Of a stretch of 64,000 bases of DNA, positions 26,059 to 35,391 are shown one piece after another; positions within the stretch are counted from its first letter, which is position 1; the number at the start of each line of letters is the position of its first letter. The notes beneath the pieces are model-generated. The model made no database searches. It was not told the DNA's origin and saw nothing but the letters and a program-made list of their open reading frames with translations. Made by a program: the position numbers and the translations under genes. The DNA lies in contig NZ_JBBOUU010000001.1 of the NCBI RefSeq assembly GCF_038006205.1, forward strand, positions 2,730,001 to 2,794,000, written 5' to 3'. The DNA comes from Solibacillus sp. FSL R7-0668 (lineage in GTDB: Bacteria > Bacillota > Bacilli > Bacillales_A > Planococcaceae).

Positions 26059-27849
26059 CTAGTTCGATTTCAATGACGGGTTATGAAAGTGTTGATAAAT
26101 CGCCTCTGCTAGCTTTGGTGGCATACCCGCTTCATGTAATTGTAACTCACTTGCCTCACGTATTTTTTTCACCGAGCCAAAATGTTTCATCAATTGTTGC
26201 TTACGCTTTGGCCCGACACCATCAATTTCATCTAGTACAGATTGAATTGCATTTGTTTGGCGTTGCTGACGTAAAAACGTAATCGCAAATCGGTGTACCT
26301 CATCTTGAATGCGCTGCAATAAATAAAATCCGTCACTAGTACGCTTTAATGGTACGACTTCAGGTGGGTTACCAAATAATAGCTGTGACGTATTATGCTT
26401 GTCGTCCTTTGCAAGACCAGCAATTGGAATTATGAGACCCAGCTCGTCTTCAATCACTTCACGTGCCACTTCCATTTGCCCTTTCCCACCATCGATTACG
26501 ATTAAATCTGGTAACGGCAAATTTTCACGAAGTACGCGCGTATAGCGACGGCGTACGACCTCTGCCATCGCCCCATAATCATCATGCTTTGCGGCTTCAC
26601 GCGTTTTGTATTTACGGTATTCTTTTTTAGCCGGCTTCCCATCTATAAAAACAACCAGCGCTGACACGGGATCCGCTCCGTGCATATGGCTATTATCAAA
26701 CGCTTCAATTCGTAAAGGAATCGAAATATTCATCGCTTCTGCCAATGCTTCACAGGCACCAATTGTTCGCTCTTCTTGACGTTCAATTAGCTGGAATTTT
26801 TCTTGAATGGCTATGCCTGCATTTTTCATTGCTAAATCAACGAGCTCTTTTTTCGAACCTCGTTTCGGAATGATTACCTTTGTATTTAAAAGCTTTTGCA
26901 AAATCGATTCGTCAATTGTATGAGGGACAAAAATTTCTTTCGGCAAAAGATGATTCGAAGGCTCATAAAAACGTCCAACAAAGGTTAGGAACTCCTCTTC
27001 TGGCTCATTGTAAATCGGAAAAACCGATACATCTCGCTCAATTAGCTTCCCTTGGCGCACAAAAAACACTTGCACACACATCCAGCCTTTTTCAACGGCA
27101 TAGCCAAATACATCGCGATTGGTTAAATCGTCCGACACCATTTTTTGCTTTTGCATAATACTCTCAATATGGGTGATCAAGTCACGAAATTCCTTCGCTC
27201 GCTCAAACTCTAAATTTTCCGCCGCCTCAAGCATTTTTTGCTGGAGTTCCTCTTTAATTTCATCGACCCCGCCATTTAAAAACTTGGTAATCGCTTCAAT
27301 CATTTCATCATATATTTGTTTCTCGATATCCTTTACACACGGTGCTAAGCATTGTCCTAAATGATAATACAGACAAACTTGATTGGGCATATGTGTACAC
27401 TTTCGAAGAGGATACAAGCGGTCTAATAGCTTTTTTGTTTCATTCGCTGCATAAGCATTTGGGTAAGGGCCAAAATATTTTGCCTTATCCTTTTTGATTT
27501 TACGCGTTGTAATGAGTCGTGGATGACGTTCGTTTGTAATTTTGATATATGGGTATGTCTTATCATCAGTTAGTTTAATATTATATTTTGGATCATGAAG
27601 CTTAATAAGATTAAGCTCTAAAATGAGTGCCTCTAAATTACTGGACGTAACAATATATTCAAAGTCCTCAATTTCACTTACTAGGCGCGCTGTTTTTCCA
27701 TCATGACTGCCTGTAAAGTACGAGCGCACACGGTTTTTTAGTATCTTTGCCTTGCCCACGTAAATGATTGTGCCTTGGCGGTCCTTCATTAGATAGCAGC
27801 CGGGTTCAGCCGGTAAAATTTCTAATTTTGCTTTAATGATTGCATTCAT
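26059..27849 (-). CDS. uvrC: Excinuclease ABC subunit C
   Basis: Makes both incisions around a DNA lesion in nucleotide excision repair with UvrB. 596 residues. The N-terminal GIY-YIG nuclease is visible ([20 protein letters not shown], about 16-35), then a four-Cys-like region with [21 protein letters not shown], a UVR domain that binds UvrB ([15 protein letters not shown], near 210), the RNase H-like domain with [11 protein letters not shown] and IVIDGGKGQ, and a C-terminal helix-hairpin-helix pair ([17 protein letters not shown]). Located between trxA and lysC as in B. subtilis. Confidence 0.97.
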   Translation of the reverse strand: MNAIIKAKLEILPAEPGCYLMKDRQGTIIYVGKAKILKNRVRSYFTGSHDGKTARLVSEIEDFEYIVTSSNLEALILELNLIKLHDPKYNIKLTDDKTYPYIKITNERHPRLITTRKIKKDKAKYFGPYPNAYAANETKKLLDRLYPLRKCTHMPNQVCLYYHLGQCLAPCVKDIEKQIYDEMIEAITKFLNGGVDEIKEELQQKMLEAAENLEFERAKEFRDLITHIESIMQKQKMVSDDLTNRDVFGYAVEKGWMCVQVFFVRQGKLIERDVSVFPIYNEPEEEFLTFVGRFYEPSNHLLPKEIFVPHTIDESILQKLLNTKVIIPKRGSKKELVDLAMKNAGIAIQEKFQLIERQEERTIGACEALAEAMNISIPLRIEAFDNSHMHGADPVSALVVFIDGKPAKKEYRKYKTREAAKHDDYGAMAEVVRRRYTRVLRENLPLPDLIVIDGGKGQMEVAREVIEDELGLIIPIAGLAKDDKHNTSQLLFGNPPEVVPLKRTSDGFYLLQRIQDEVHRFAITFLRQQRQTNAIQSVLDEIDGVGPKRKQQLMKHFGSVKKIREASELQLHEAGMPPKLAEAIYQHFHNPSLKSN

Positions 27850-27904
27850 ATTCTCACCTATACACTGTGTCGTTACTATCTAGTGTACCCGATTCAAAGG
27901 CAAG

Positions 27905-27938
27905 AAAAAAGCCGTACACCCTTAAAGGCATACGACTT
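27905..27938 (-). terminator. Terminator of trxA
   Basis: Stem 27909-27923 with 27924-27938 (AAGCCGTA/TACGACTT outer arms) and six T on the minus strand, 12 nt past the trxA stop. Confidence 0.88.
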
Positions 27939-27949
27939 CGTTACGGAAC

Positions 27950-28264
27950 TTATTTATTGTCGTTAATGAAATCGATTAACGCTTCTTTTGGCATGAAGCC
28001 AGCTGTTTTTGCTTTTAATTGGCCATCTACAAATAATAATAATGATGGGATTGACATGATTTGATACTCAGCAGCAGTACCTTGGTTGTTATCTACATCT
28101 ACTTTTACGATTTTTACGTCGTTACCGATTTCTGCATCTAATTCTTCAAGAACTGGAGCGATCATTTTACATGGACCACACCATGCTGCCCAAAAGTCTA
28201 CTAAAACTACACCATTTGAAATTTCTTGTGCGAAAGTTTGATCTGTACCGTGTACAATTGCCAT
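27950..28264 (-). CDS. trxA: Thioredoxin
   Basis: 104-residue cytoplasmic disulfide reductase. The redox motif is FWAAWCGPCKMIAPVLEEL, and the cis-Pro loop reads IMSIPSLLLF. AAGGAGG precedes the ATG. In B. subtilis trxA lies next to etfA; here an M42 peptidase gene in the opposite orientation separates them. Confidence 0.98.
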   Translation of the reverse strand: MAIVHGTDQTFAQEISNGVVLVDFWAAWCGPCKMIAPVLEELDAEIGNDVKIVKVDVDNNQGTAAEYQIMSIPSLLLFVDGQLKAKTAGFMPKEALIDFINDNK

Positions 28265-28489
28265 TTTAAAATAGCCTCCTTAATTCCAATATGCTTGTAG
28301 TATAGCATGATTTGGTAATGAGAAAATAATAAAATGCTCGCGGAAATTGGATTTCATGGCAAATCACCGGAAGCTGTGACAAGCTTTAGCACTCCTTCAT
28401 ACAAATAAACTAAGAACAAACCCACTACTTTTCTTCTATCAAAAAGTAGAGTAAGCTATAGACTAAATACATAACTGGAGGGAATTACA

Positions 28490-29527
28490 GTGATTACAAT
28501 TAATAAAGAACGGGTACTTCAAATCGCGACGGACTTATTACAGCAACATAGTCCTACTGGCTATTGCCATGAAATTATGAATACGATTGAAGCATTTGTT
28601 CATCAAACAGGCTATTCATTTGAACGCACATTAAAGGGCGGAGGAATTATTACGATTCCAGGGGCCAATGAAGGGAAGGTAATCGGACTATCTGCGCACG
28701 TGGATACACTCGGTGCTATGGTACGTTCGATTACTGGTCATGGCACACTAAAATTCACACTTCTTGGTGGTCCGCTCGTTCCAACTTGGGATGGCGAATA
28801 TGTATTTGTTCGTACTAGAGACGGCAGAACATATAGCGGTACAATCCTAAGCACAAGTCCATCAGTACATGTCTTTGAAGATAGTAAATCCAAAAAACGT
28901 GAACCTCAGTTTATGGAAGTGCGTCTCGATGAACGCGTAAAAACAAAGGACGATGTGTTAAAGCTTGGCATCGGCGTTGGAGACTTTATTTTTATTGACC
29001 CGAAAACGACTGTAACAGAAAGTGGCTTTTTGAAATCTCGTTTCATTGATGACAAAGGCAGTGTGGCATGCTTATTAGCGCTACTTGAAATTATGAAGCA
29101 AGAAGCCATCGTGCCAGCGTATCCCGTGAAAATTGTCATTTCTAACTATGAAGAGGTTGGTCATGGTTCATCGTATATTCCTGCTGATATTACGGAATAT
29201 ATTTCTGTTGATATGGGCTGTATCGGTGATGATTTAAGCTGTACAGAATACGATGTTTCGATTTGTGCTAAGGATTCAAGTGGTCCGTATGATTACGAAA
29301 TGACTTCAACATTTATTGAATTGGCACAAGAAAATAACTTGCAATACGCGGTTGATATTTATCCAATGTATGGTTCCGATACAAGCGCTGCATTGCGTGG
29401 TGGTAATAATATTAAAGGTGCCTTAATTGGACCGGGTGTTCATGCTTCACACGGCATGGAACGCACGCATTACGAGGCATTGGAAAACACGATGAAATTA
29501 ATCTATCTTTACATTACAAAAAAATAA
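28490..29527 (+). CDS. M42 family metallo-aminopeptidase
   Basis: 345-residue dinuclear zinc/cobalt peptidase of the glutamyl-aminopeptidase/YsdC family, usually forming large dodecamers in the cytoplasm that trim peptides. Metal and catalytic residues lie in LSAHVDTLGAMV, KSRFIDDKGSVA, NYEEVGHGSS, SVDMGC and HASHGMERTH. The start is GTG at 28490 with GGAGGG 7 nt upstream. It stands alone on the plus strand inside an otherwise minus-strand conserved block, between trxA and etfA, and shares a two-way terminator with etfA. Confidence 0.92.
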   Translation: MITINKERVLQIATDLLQQHSPTGYCHEIMNTIEAFVHQTGYSFERTLKGGGIITIPGANEGKVIGLSAHVDTLGAMVRSITGHGTLKFTLLGGPLVPTWDGEYVFVRTRDGRTYSGTILSTSPSVHVFEDSKSKKREPQFMEVRLDERVKTKDDVLKLGIGVGDFIFIDPKTTVTESGFLKSRFIDDKGSVACLLALLEIMKQEAIVPAYPVKIVISNYEEVGHGSSYIPADITEYISVDMGCIGDDLSCTEYDVSICAKDSSGPYDYEMTSTFIELAQENNLQYAVDIYPMYGSDTSAALRGGNNIKGALIGPGVHASHGMERTHYEALENTMKLIYLYITKK

Positions 29528-29542
29528 TAACACTTCTGGATC

Positions 29543-29586
29543 AAAAAACAGCTTCCACAATTCATTTGAGGAAGCTGTTACTTTTT
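29543..29586. terminator. Bidirectional terminator between the M42 gene and etfA
   Basis: Ten-base-pair perfect stem AACAGCTTCC/GGAAGCTGTT (29547-29556 with 29570-29579), with A6 before and TTTTT just after. The end overlaps the etfA stop codon. Confidence 0.88.
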
Positions 29587-30562
29587 ATGCGTTTACTTTT
29601 AAAGCTTTGAATTCTTCGATTAACATTGGCACAACTTCGAATAAGTCGCCTACGATACCATAGTCCGCTACTTTGAAGATATTCGCCTCTGGGTCTTTGT
29701 TAATCGCTACGATTACTTTAGAATTCGACATACCTGCTAAGTGCTGGATTGCTCCAGAAATACCAGCAGCGATGTAAAGATCAGGTGTTACAACTTTACC
29801 CGTTTGACCGATTTGTAATGAGTAATCACAGTATTCCGCGTCACATGCACCACGAGAAGCACCAACTGCACCACCTAGTAAGTTTGCAAGCTCTTTTAAT
29901 GGCTCAAAGCCTTCCTCTGATTTTACACCACGACCTCCTGCAACCACTACTTTTGCTTCAGATAAGTCTACACCTTCAGTTGATTTACGAACAACTTCTT
30001 TAATGATTGTACGTAAGTTTGTAATATCTACATTCACTGCAGATACATCACCTGAGCGACCTGCATTTTTTTCTAACGGTGCGATATTGTTTGGACGAAT
30101 TGTGGCAAAAATTACACCGTCCTTGATTTTTACTTTTTCAAACGCTTTACCAGAATAAATCGGACGGATGAATACTGTGTCATCACCAGCGCCTTCAATT
30201 TCTGTTACGTCTGAAACTAAACCAGATTGTAAGCGAGACGCGATTTTTGGTGATAAGTCTTTTCCTAATGACGTATGACCAAACACGATTGCTTCTGGTT
30301 TTTCTTGCTCAATAACAGCTAAAATGGCTTGGCTGTAGCCATCAGATGTGTAATTTTTTAAGTGTGGATGCTCCACTGTAACGACACGGCTTGCCCCATA
30401 TGCGATTAGCTCGTTTGCTAGACCTGCTACGGCATCCCCCACTAATAATCCTACTACTTCACCGCCATCAGCGATTTTTGAACCTGCTGCAATTGCTTCG
30501 AATGAAACGTTACGTAAGTTCCCTTCACGAACCTCACCTAACACTAAAACTTTCTTTGACAT
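29585..30562 (-). CDS. etfA: Electron transfer flavoprotein alpha subunit
   Basis: FAD-binding subunit that accepts electrons from acyl-CoA dehydrogenases. 325 residues. The C-terminal FAD domain shows VVAGGRGVKSEEGFEPL, GASRGACDAEY and GQTGKVVTPDLYIAAGISGAIQHL split over the conserved loop. It follows etfB by 88 nt and ends the lcfA-fadR-fadB-etfBA set. It could also accept electrons from the two acyl-CoA dehydrogenases of the 4.8-11.9 kb operon. Confidence 0.97.
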   Translation of the reverse strand: MSKKVLVLGEVREGNLRNVSFEAIAAGSKIADGGEVVGLLVGDAVAGLANELIAYGASRVVTVEHPHLKNYTSDGYSQAILAVIEQEKPEAIVFGHTSLGKDLSPKIASRLQSGLVSDVTEIEGAGDDTVFIRPIYSGKAFEKVKIKDGVIFATIRPNNIAPLEKNAGRSGDVSAVNVDITNLRTIIKEVVRKSTEGVDLSEAKVVVAGGRGVKSEEGFEPLKELANLLGGAVGASRGACDAEYCDYSLQIGQTGKVVTPDLYIAAGISGAIQHLAGMSNSKVIVAINKDPEANIFKVADYGIVGDLFEVVPMLIEEFKALKVNA

Positions 30563-30650
30563 GAATATCCCTCCATTACCATCTTCGTAAAACTTCGATT
30601 AATTTCGTTTTCAATGATTCAATTATGAATTGACATAATTGGTTAAGAAG

Positions 30651-31424
30651 TTAGACAACTTTTGCTTCGTTGTGTAATAGGCTTACTAATTCTTTTACCT
30701 GATCAGAAAGGTCTCCTGATAATACGCGACCCGCTGCTTTTTGTGGTGGTAAATAAATTTCTACTGTTTCTACTTTTACTTCAACATCATCTTCATCGAT
30801 ATCTAAATCATCTAGCTCAAGTTCTGCAAGCGGCTTTTTCTTTGCCTTCATAATCCCTGGTAAAGATGGGTAGCGAGGCTCATTCAACCCTTGTTGAGCT
30901 GTTACTAATAATGGTAAAGAAGTTTCTAATACTTCAGAGTCCCCTTCGATATCACGAACAATTTTCACGTTCGTGCCATCGATTTCTAATGAAGTAATTG
31001 TTGTTACATAGTTAATGCCTAGTAGGTCTGCTAAACGAGGTCCCACTTGACCTGAACCACCATCGATTGCCACGTTACCCGCTAAAATTAAATCTGCTTC
31101 TTTGTCTTTTAAATATTCCGCTAAAATATAAGCTGCTGAATATTGATCTAATTCATCTAAATCGTCTTCTGTATTAATTAACACGGCTTCATCTGCGCCC
31201 ATCGCTAAAGCTGTACGTAATTGCTTTTCAGCATCTTCGCCACCAATTGTGACAACCGTTACTTTACCGCCTAATGCATCACGCTTTTGAATAGCTTCTT
31301 CAATTGCATACTCATCGTATGGGTTAATGATGAACTCAGCACCATCTTCTTGAATTTTACCGCCTGTAACGACGATTTTTTCTTCCGTGTCAAAAGTACG
31401 TTTTACTAATACATAAATATTCAT
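30651..31424 (-). CDS. etfB: Electron transfer flavoprotein beta subunit
   Basis: 257-residue partner of EtfA that binds AMP. Family features are the N-terminal NIYVLVKRTFDTEEKI, INPYDEYAIEEAI, the central ILAGNVAIDGGSGQVGPRLADLLG in two parts and the C-terminal recognition loop PRYPSLPGIMKAKKKP that contacts acyl-CoA dehydrogenases. It lies 46 nt downstream of fadB. Confidence 0.97.
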   Translation of the reverse strand: MNIYVLVKRTFDTEEKIVVTGGKIQEDGAEFIINPYDEYAIEEAIQKRDALGGKVTVVTIGGEDAEKQLRTALAMGADEAVLINTEDDLDELDQYSAAYILAEYLKDKEADLILAGNVAIDGGSGQVGPRLADLLGINYVTTITSLEIDGTNVKIVRDIEGDSEVLETSLPLLVTAQQGLNEPRYPSLPGIMKAKKKPLAELELDDLDIDEDDVEVKVETVEIYLPPQKAAGRVLSGDLSDQVKELVSLLHNEAKVV

Positions 31425-31470
31425 AATCTAGACCTCCTAAAAGCTTTTTAATTTAATCCGTATGAACGGT

Positions 31471-32244
31471 TTATTTACCTGTAAATACTGGCTCACGTTT
31501 ATCGATAAATGCTTGAATGCCTTCTTTTGCATCAGCTGATACAAATACTTCACCAAAGCTATTTGCCTCTGCTGCCACCCCATCGTAAAATGAAGCTGTT
31601 TTTGAATATTGCAGCATTTGAATGGCTGTTTTTAATGCGATTGGTGACTTTTTGGCAATTTTTTTTGCAATCACAAGTGTTTCTGGTAATAAGTCTTCAT
31701 CGGAGAATGCACGGTTTGCTAATCCCCAATTGACTGCTTCTGTACCTGAAATTGGTTCACTTGTAAACATCATTTCCGCCGCTTTAGCTACCCCAACATA
31801 ACGTGGTAAACGCTGTGTACCTGCAAAGCCAGGAATAATGCCTAATGAAAGCTCTGGTAAGCCAAGCTTCGCATTTTCAGTGACGAATCGCATATGACAG
31901 CCCATCGCAAGCTCCAATCCTCCACCTAATGCCGCACCATGAATCGCCGCGATCACCGGTTTTGAAAAGTTTTCGAGTCGTTCGAATACGTCCTGACCAT
32001 TTTTCGCTAATCCAGCGAATTCCTCACCTGACTGTACGCTTGTAAATTCTTTAATGTCAGCACCTGCAGAGAAAAATCGCCCTTCTCCATGAATAACTAC
32101 TACGCGTACTGCTTCATCCTGTTCTACAGCGTCCAGTAATGCATTAACATCTTGGATTAAGCCTTGTGAAAGCGCATTCGCTGGCGGTCTAGAAATTGTC
32201 GCAATGGCTACGTGATCTTCTACTTTCCAACTTAGAAACTCCAT
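31471..32244 (-). CDS. fadB: Enoyl-CoA hydratase
   Basis: Crotonase-fold enzyme of 257 residues that hydrates trans-2-enoyl-CoA in beta-oxidation. The oxyanion-hole segments are [10 protein letters not shown] and [20 protein letters not shown], and the catalytic region [20 protein letters not shown] is intact with the second Glu. Orthologue by position of B. subtilis fadB (ysiB). It follows fadR by 16 nt. Confidence 0.95.
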   Translation of the reverse strand: MEFLSWKVEDHVAIATISRPPANALSQGLIQDVNALLDAVEQDEAVRVVVIHGEGRFFSAGADIKEFTSVQSGEEFAGLAKNGQDVFERLENFSKPVIAAIHGAALGGGLELAMGCHMRFVTENAKLGLPELSLGIIPGFAGTQRLPRYVGVAKAAEMMFTSEPISGTEAVNWGLANRAFSDEDLLPETLVIAKKIAKKSPIALKTAIQMLQYSKTASFYDGVAAEANSFGEVFVSADAKEGIQAFIDKREPVFTGK

Positions 32245-32260
32245 TTCCCCACATCCCCTT

Positions 32261-32842
32261 CTATGCTTTCAATGCGTTAAATAATAATTGCTGAATTTTT
32301 GGAGCTTGTTCCATTAAGTCATAGCGATAATCATTCATTACCCATGTTGTCGTAATTTCGTCAATGGTACCGAATACCATTTGACGCGCAATACGAACAT
32401 CCATCGTTTGATTAAACTCTCCATTTAGCATGCCTTCGATTAGAATTTGATCTAGTAAAATTAAATACTCTTTAAGTATCGCATTAATTTTCAAGCGTAG
32501 TTCTTTATTCGACTGCCTTAACTCTAATTGCGTTACTGTTGCTAAATGGCGATCACTCGATAATACATGGAAATGGTTTTCAATCATTTTGCTTAACTTT
32601 TCTGAAGACGTTTCTCCACTTTTTATTATAACCTGTAAATTCTCTACGAAAATACCCATTTTTTCCTGAAACACAGAAATTAATATATCTTCTTTGTTTT
32701 TAAAATATAAATAGATCGTTCCATCAGCTACACCAGCCTGTTTTGCAATTTTAGATACCTGTGCTTGATGATAGCCATTCTCCGCGATTGCAATGACTGC
32801 AGCATCTACTATTTGCATATACTTGGGTTTATTTCGTTTCAA
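32261..32842 (-). CDS. fadR: TetR-type fatty acid regulator FadR
   Basis: Represses beta-oxidation genes and is released by long-chain acyl-CoA. 193 residues from a TTG start at 32842 that has GGTGGTGA 5 nt upstream, giving [16 protein letters not shown], which matches the 194-residue B. subtilis FadR. A longer reading from 32887 would translate through the operator and is not supported. The helix-turn-helix is [21 protein letters not shown] strong promoter at 32898-32926 and a 40-bp palindrome at 32862-32901 sit directly upstream, which implies autoregulation. Confidence 0.93.
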   Translation of the reverse strand: MKRNKPKYMQIVDAAVIAIAENGYHQAQVSKIAKQAGVADGTIYLYFKNKEDILISVFQEKMGIFVENLQVIIKSGETSSEKLSKMIENHFHVLSSDRHLATVTQLELRQSNKELRLKINAILKEYLILLDQILIEGMLNGEFNQTMDVRIARQMVFGTIDEITTTWVMNDYRYDLMEQAPKIQQLLFNALKA

Positions 32843-32861
32843 GTTGCTCACCACCAAAAAA

Positions 32862-32901
32862 ATATGAAAACATGAATGACTATTCATTCATGTTTTCATA
32901 T
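32862..32901. promoter_or_regulatory. FadR operator: 18-bp perfect inverted repeat
   Basis: Two perfectly complementary 18-bp arms (32862-32879 and 32884-32901) around a 4-bp spacer. The core TGAATGACTATTCATTCA (32873-32890) matches the published B. subtilis FadR box. It covers the transcription start of the fadR promoter. Confidence 0.92.
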
Positions 32902-32926
32902 TAGTATTTGTTCAACTTTCTGTCAA
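32898..32926 (-). promoter_or_regulatory. Promoter of fadR-fadB-etfBA
   Basis: Minus strand TTGACA, 17 nt, TAATAT. The -10 box overlaps the end of the FadR palindrome. Confidence 0.88.
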
Positions 32927-32940
32927 TAGTTTGCACTCGA

Positions 32941-34632
32941 TTAATTTGCTTCTTGTTCTAGCATTTTTTGTTTTTCTTCTTCTACTAATGTACGGCGTAA
33001 AATTTTCCCTACAGCTGTTTTTGGTAATTCTGTACGGAATTCATAATAGCGCGGGACTTTGTATGCTGCTAAATTTTTACGGCAAAATTCATTTAATTCT
33101 TTATCCGTCACAGTTTTGCCCTCTTTAAGAACGATATAAGCTTTGACCGTTTCCCCACGGTAAGGGTCAGGAATTCCTGCCACAACACATTCCTGAATGG
33201 CCTCATGCTCATATAGGACTTCCTCTACTTCACGTGGATAAATATTGAAGCCACCAGCGATAATCATATCTTTTTTACGGTCTACTACATAGAAATAGCC
33301 TTTTTCATCCATATAGCCTAAGTCACCCGTTAAGAACCAGCCATCATTAAACGTCATCGCCGTATCTTCTGGGCGATTCCAGTAGCCTTTCATTACTTGT
33401 GGCCCTTTAACTGCAATCTCGCCTACTTCACCTGGAGGTAATACCTCTGTTTCACCAGAACGAAGCACGGCAGCCTCTGTATTTGGCCAAGGTAAGCCGA
33501 TCGAACCGTTAATGCGATTTTCCCAAATTGGATTTGCATGTGTTACTGGCGATGTTTCAGTTAATCCATAGCCTTCCACTAAACGACCACCTGTTAATGC
33601 TTCAAACTTTTCTTGCACTTCCAGCGGTAATGGCGCAGAACCGCTCAAACATGCCTTGATGGAAGAAAGATCATATTTCGATAAATCCGGGTGATTTAAT
33701 AGTCCGATATACATGGTCGGTGCCCCGGGGAATAAAGTTGGCTTTTGTTTATCAATTGTTTTTAATGCCTGCTCTACATCAAACTTTGGTAGCAACACCA
33801 TTTTCCCTTGTTGCATGATTGAAAGCACAAGAACGGTCGTCATACCATATACGTGGAAGAATGGTAAAATTCCTAAAATGATTTCTTGACCTTTTTCGCA
33901 TTTATACATCCATGCATCACACATCATCGTATTCGCGATTAAGTTTTTATGCGTTAGCATGACACCTTTTGGAAAGCCTGTTGTTCCTCCTGTATATTGT
34001 AGCAATGCTAAATCATTTTCAAAATCAAAATCTACAGTAAATTCCGTTGCCGTTGCTGACTTCATAATTTCTGTGAACAAATGATTCATACCACTATGCT
34101 CTACTTTTACACTGAAGCCGTATTGTTTTTTCTGAATAAATGGATAGACCAAATTTTTCGGGAACGGTAAATAATCTTTAATGCCTGTCACAATCACGTT
34201 TTCAATATTCGTTTCATTAATAATTTTCATTGTACGTGGATATAAAATATCCATCACTAAAATCACTTTTGCGCCAGAATCAGCCATCTGATATTGCAAC
34301 TCACGCTCGGTGTACAATGGATTTGTTTGAACAACAATCCCTCCAGCGTATAAAACACCATAATAAGCAATTACGGATTGCGGACAGTTCGGTAGCATAA
34401 TTGCGACACGGTCACCCTTCTCCACCCCTAGAGAACGTAAATAATTCGCAAATTTTAATGCCGATTGATACAACTCTTTGTACGTCAGCTCCCTCCCCAT
34501 GAAGTGAATCGCTACTTTTTCTGGTACCTCATTAAAGGCGTCTGTCAAAAATTGGTGTACCGGTATTTGAGGTAAATCAATCATGTGCGGGACTTCCTTA
34601 GGATAACTCGAGAGCCATACTTTTTCTGTCAT
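32941..34632 (-). CDS. lcfA: Long-chain fatty acid-CoA ligase
   Basis: AMP-forming acyl-CoA synthetase of 563 residues that activates long-chain fatty acids. ANL-family motifs are LLQYTGGTTGFPKGVMLTHKN in two parts (A3 motif), GYGLTETSP, WFLTGDLGYMDEKGYFYVVDRKKDMI split over A7-A8, and the catalytic Lys in PKTAVGKILRR. GGGGAG precedes the ATG. A consensus-like promoter lies at 34674-34702, with no FadR box next to it. It heads the fatty-acid set as in B. subtilis. Confidence 0.95.
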   Translation of the reverse strand: MTEKVWLSSYPKEVPHMIDLPQIPVHQFLTDAFNEVPEKVAIHFMGRELTYKELYQSALKFANYLRSLGVEKGDRVAIMLPNCPQSVIAYYGVLYAGGIVVQTNPLYTERELQYQMADSGAKVILVMDILYPRTMKIINETNIENVIVTGIKDYLPFPKNLVYPFIQKKQYGFSVKVEHSGMNHLFTEIMKSATATEFTVDFDFENDLALLQYTGGTTGFPKGVMLTHKNLIANTMMCDAWMYKCEKGQEIILGILPFFHVYGMTTVLVLSIMQQGKMVLLPKFDVEQALKTIDKQKPTLFPGAPTMYIGLLNHPDLSKYDLSSIKACLSGSAPLPLEVQEKFEALTGGRLVEGYGLTETSPVTHANPIWENRINGSIGLPWPNTEAAVLRSGETEVLPPGEVGEIAVKGPQVMKGYWNRPEDTAMTFNDGWFLTGDLGYMDEKGYFYVVDRKKDMIIAGGFNIYPREVEEVLYEHEAIQECVVAGIPDPYRGETVKAYIVLKEGKTVTDKELNEFCRKNLAAYKVPRYYEFRTELPKTAVGKILRRTLVEEEKQKMLEQEAN

Positions 34633-34673
34633 AAAACTTCTCCCCTTTTCTAAAAGCTTTATTTGTTTCCAAT

Positions 34674-34702
34674 AGTATAATTAAAAAAGGAAATTCTTTC
34701 AA
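34674..34702 (-). promoter_or_regulatory. Promoter of lcfA
   Basis: Minus strand TTGAAA, 17 nt, TATACT, about 40 bp upstream of the lcfA start. Confidence 0.75.
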
Positions 34703-35391
34703 ACTATTCAATTTATTTTTTACATTATTTTCTCGTTATTTCAATAATATGCTCGTTTAATATTATGATTTTCATAATAATCTCATACATTAAAAACGAA
34801 TAATTACGTGCAAATTTTTGAAATATACTTTTGTAGAAAAGTAAAAATTTTTATTAATTCAAAATGAGTATTTTCTAATACAAAAATTGGTGATTAGATG
34901 TATTTTTCTACTAAAATTCGTTCTGCTACGCTACGGGGGACGCTTTTCTGGGGGCGTGGCTCCAACTAAATCCTATGTGCCTCATACGGCGGCACATAGG
35001 ATTGGATTTTCCGCACACGCTTAATCCCCTAGAAGTCGCCCCCTCCACTCCGCGTCACTATGTTTTAAAGCATCGATTTAATTTTGTTGCCAAGGTTTTA
35101 AAAAATATTGGCGAATCAAAAGTCATAATTTTAATAAGGTCACCTTTAGCCTAAAAGAAGTTTTCCATTAACACATTCATAGTAGGTAATTTTATTCAAA
35201 GAGCTAAATTTTGAACAAAGTTACCCTATTGAAGCAGTGCCATATTTTATTCAGCAAATATGCGGTCATGCCGTAGCCCGCCAATATGAATGCACACTGT
35301 ACTTAATCCATTTATTGTTGGTAAATTTGCTCAATGTGAGATAATAAAAACAATTAATGATAATTACTTACATTTAGAAAGGGGTATCGTT
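34703..35391. other. Long intergenic region between lcfA and hen1
   Basis: It contains the structured GC-rich repeat at 34921-35062 and AT-rich sequence on both sides. A stop-free stretch at about 35188-35348 reads LFKELNFEQSYPIEAVPYF and continues in protein-like sequence without a start codon, so it may be a gene remnant. No promoter for hen1 could be fixed with confidence. Confidence 0.5.
34921..35062. repeat. Hairpin-forming GC-rich intergenic repeat of Bacillales type
   Basis: Imperfect terminal arms rich in G on one side and C on the other (34933-34955 with 35027-35043) enclose a perfect 13-bp hairpin (34969-34981 with 34991-35003, 9-nt loop). The edges (CTACGGGGGACGCTTTTCTG and TAGAAGTCGCCCCCTCC) resemble dispersed intergenic repeats common in Bacillaceae genomes. 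Its GC content contrasts with the AT-rich flanks. Confidence 0.65.

Noticed and set aside
30611-30640. TCAATTATGAATTGA palindrome between etfB and etfA as a FadR site
   Set aside because: It does not match the TGAATGA...TCATTCA pattern; AT-rich palindromes of this size occur by chance.
32843-32887. Longer N-terminus for FadR
   Set aside because: It would translate across the operator and transcription start; the TTG at 32842 has a ribosome site and gives the family length.
35290-35391. Longer N-terminus for Hen1
   Set aside because: The extra residues lack a ribosome site, and the ATG at 35392 has AAAGGGG at good spacing and matches the usual Hen1 start.
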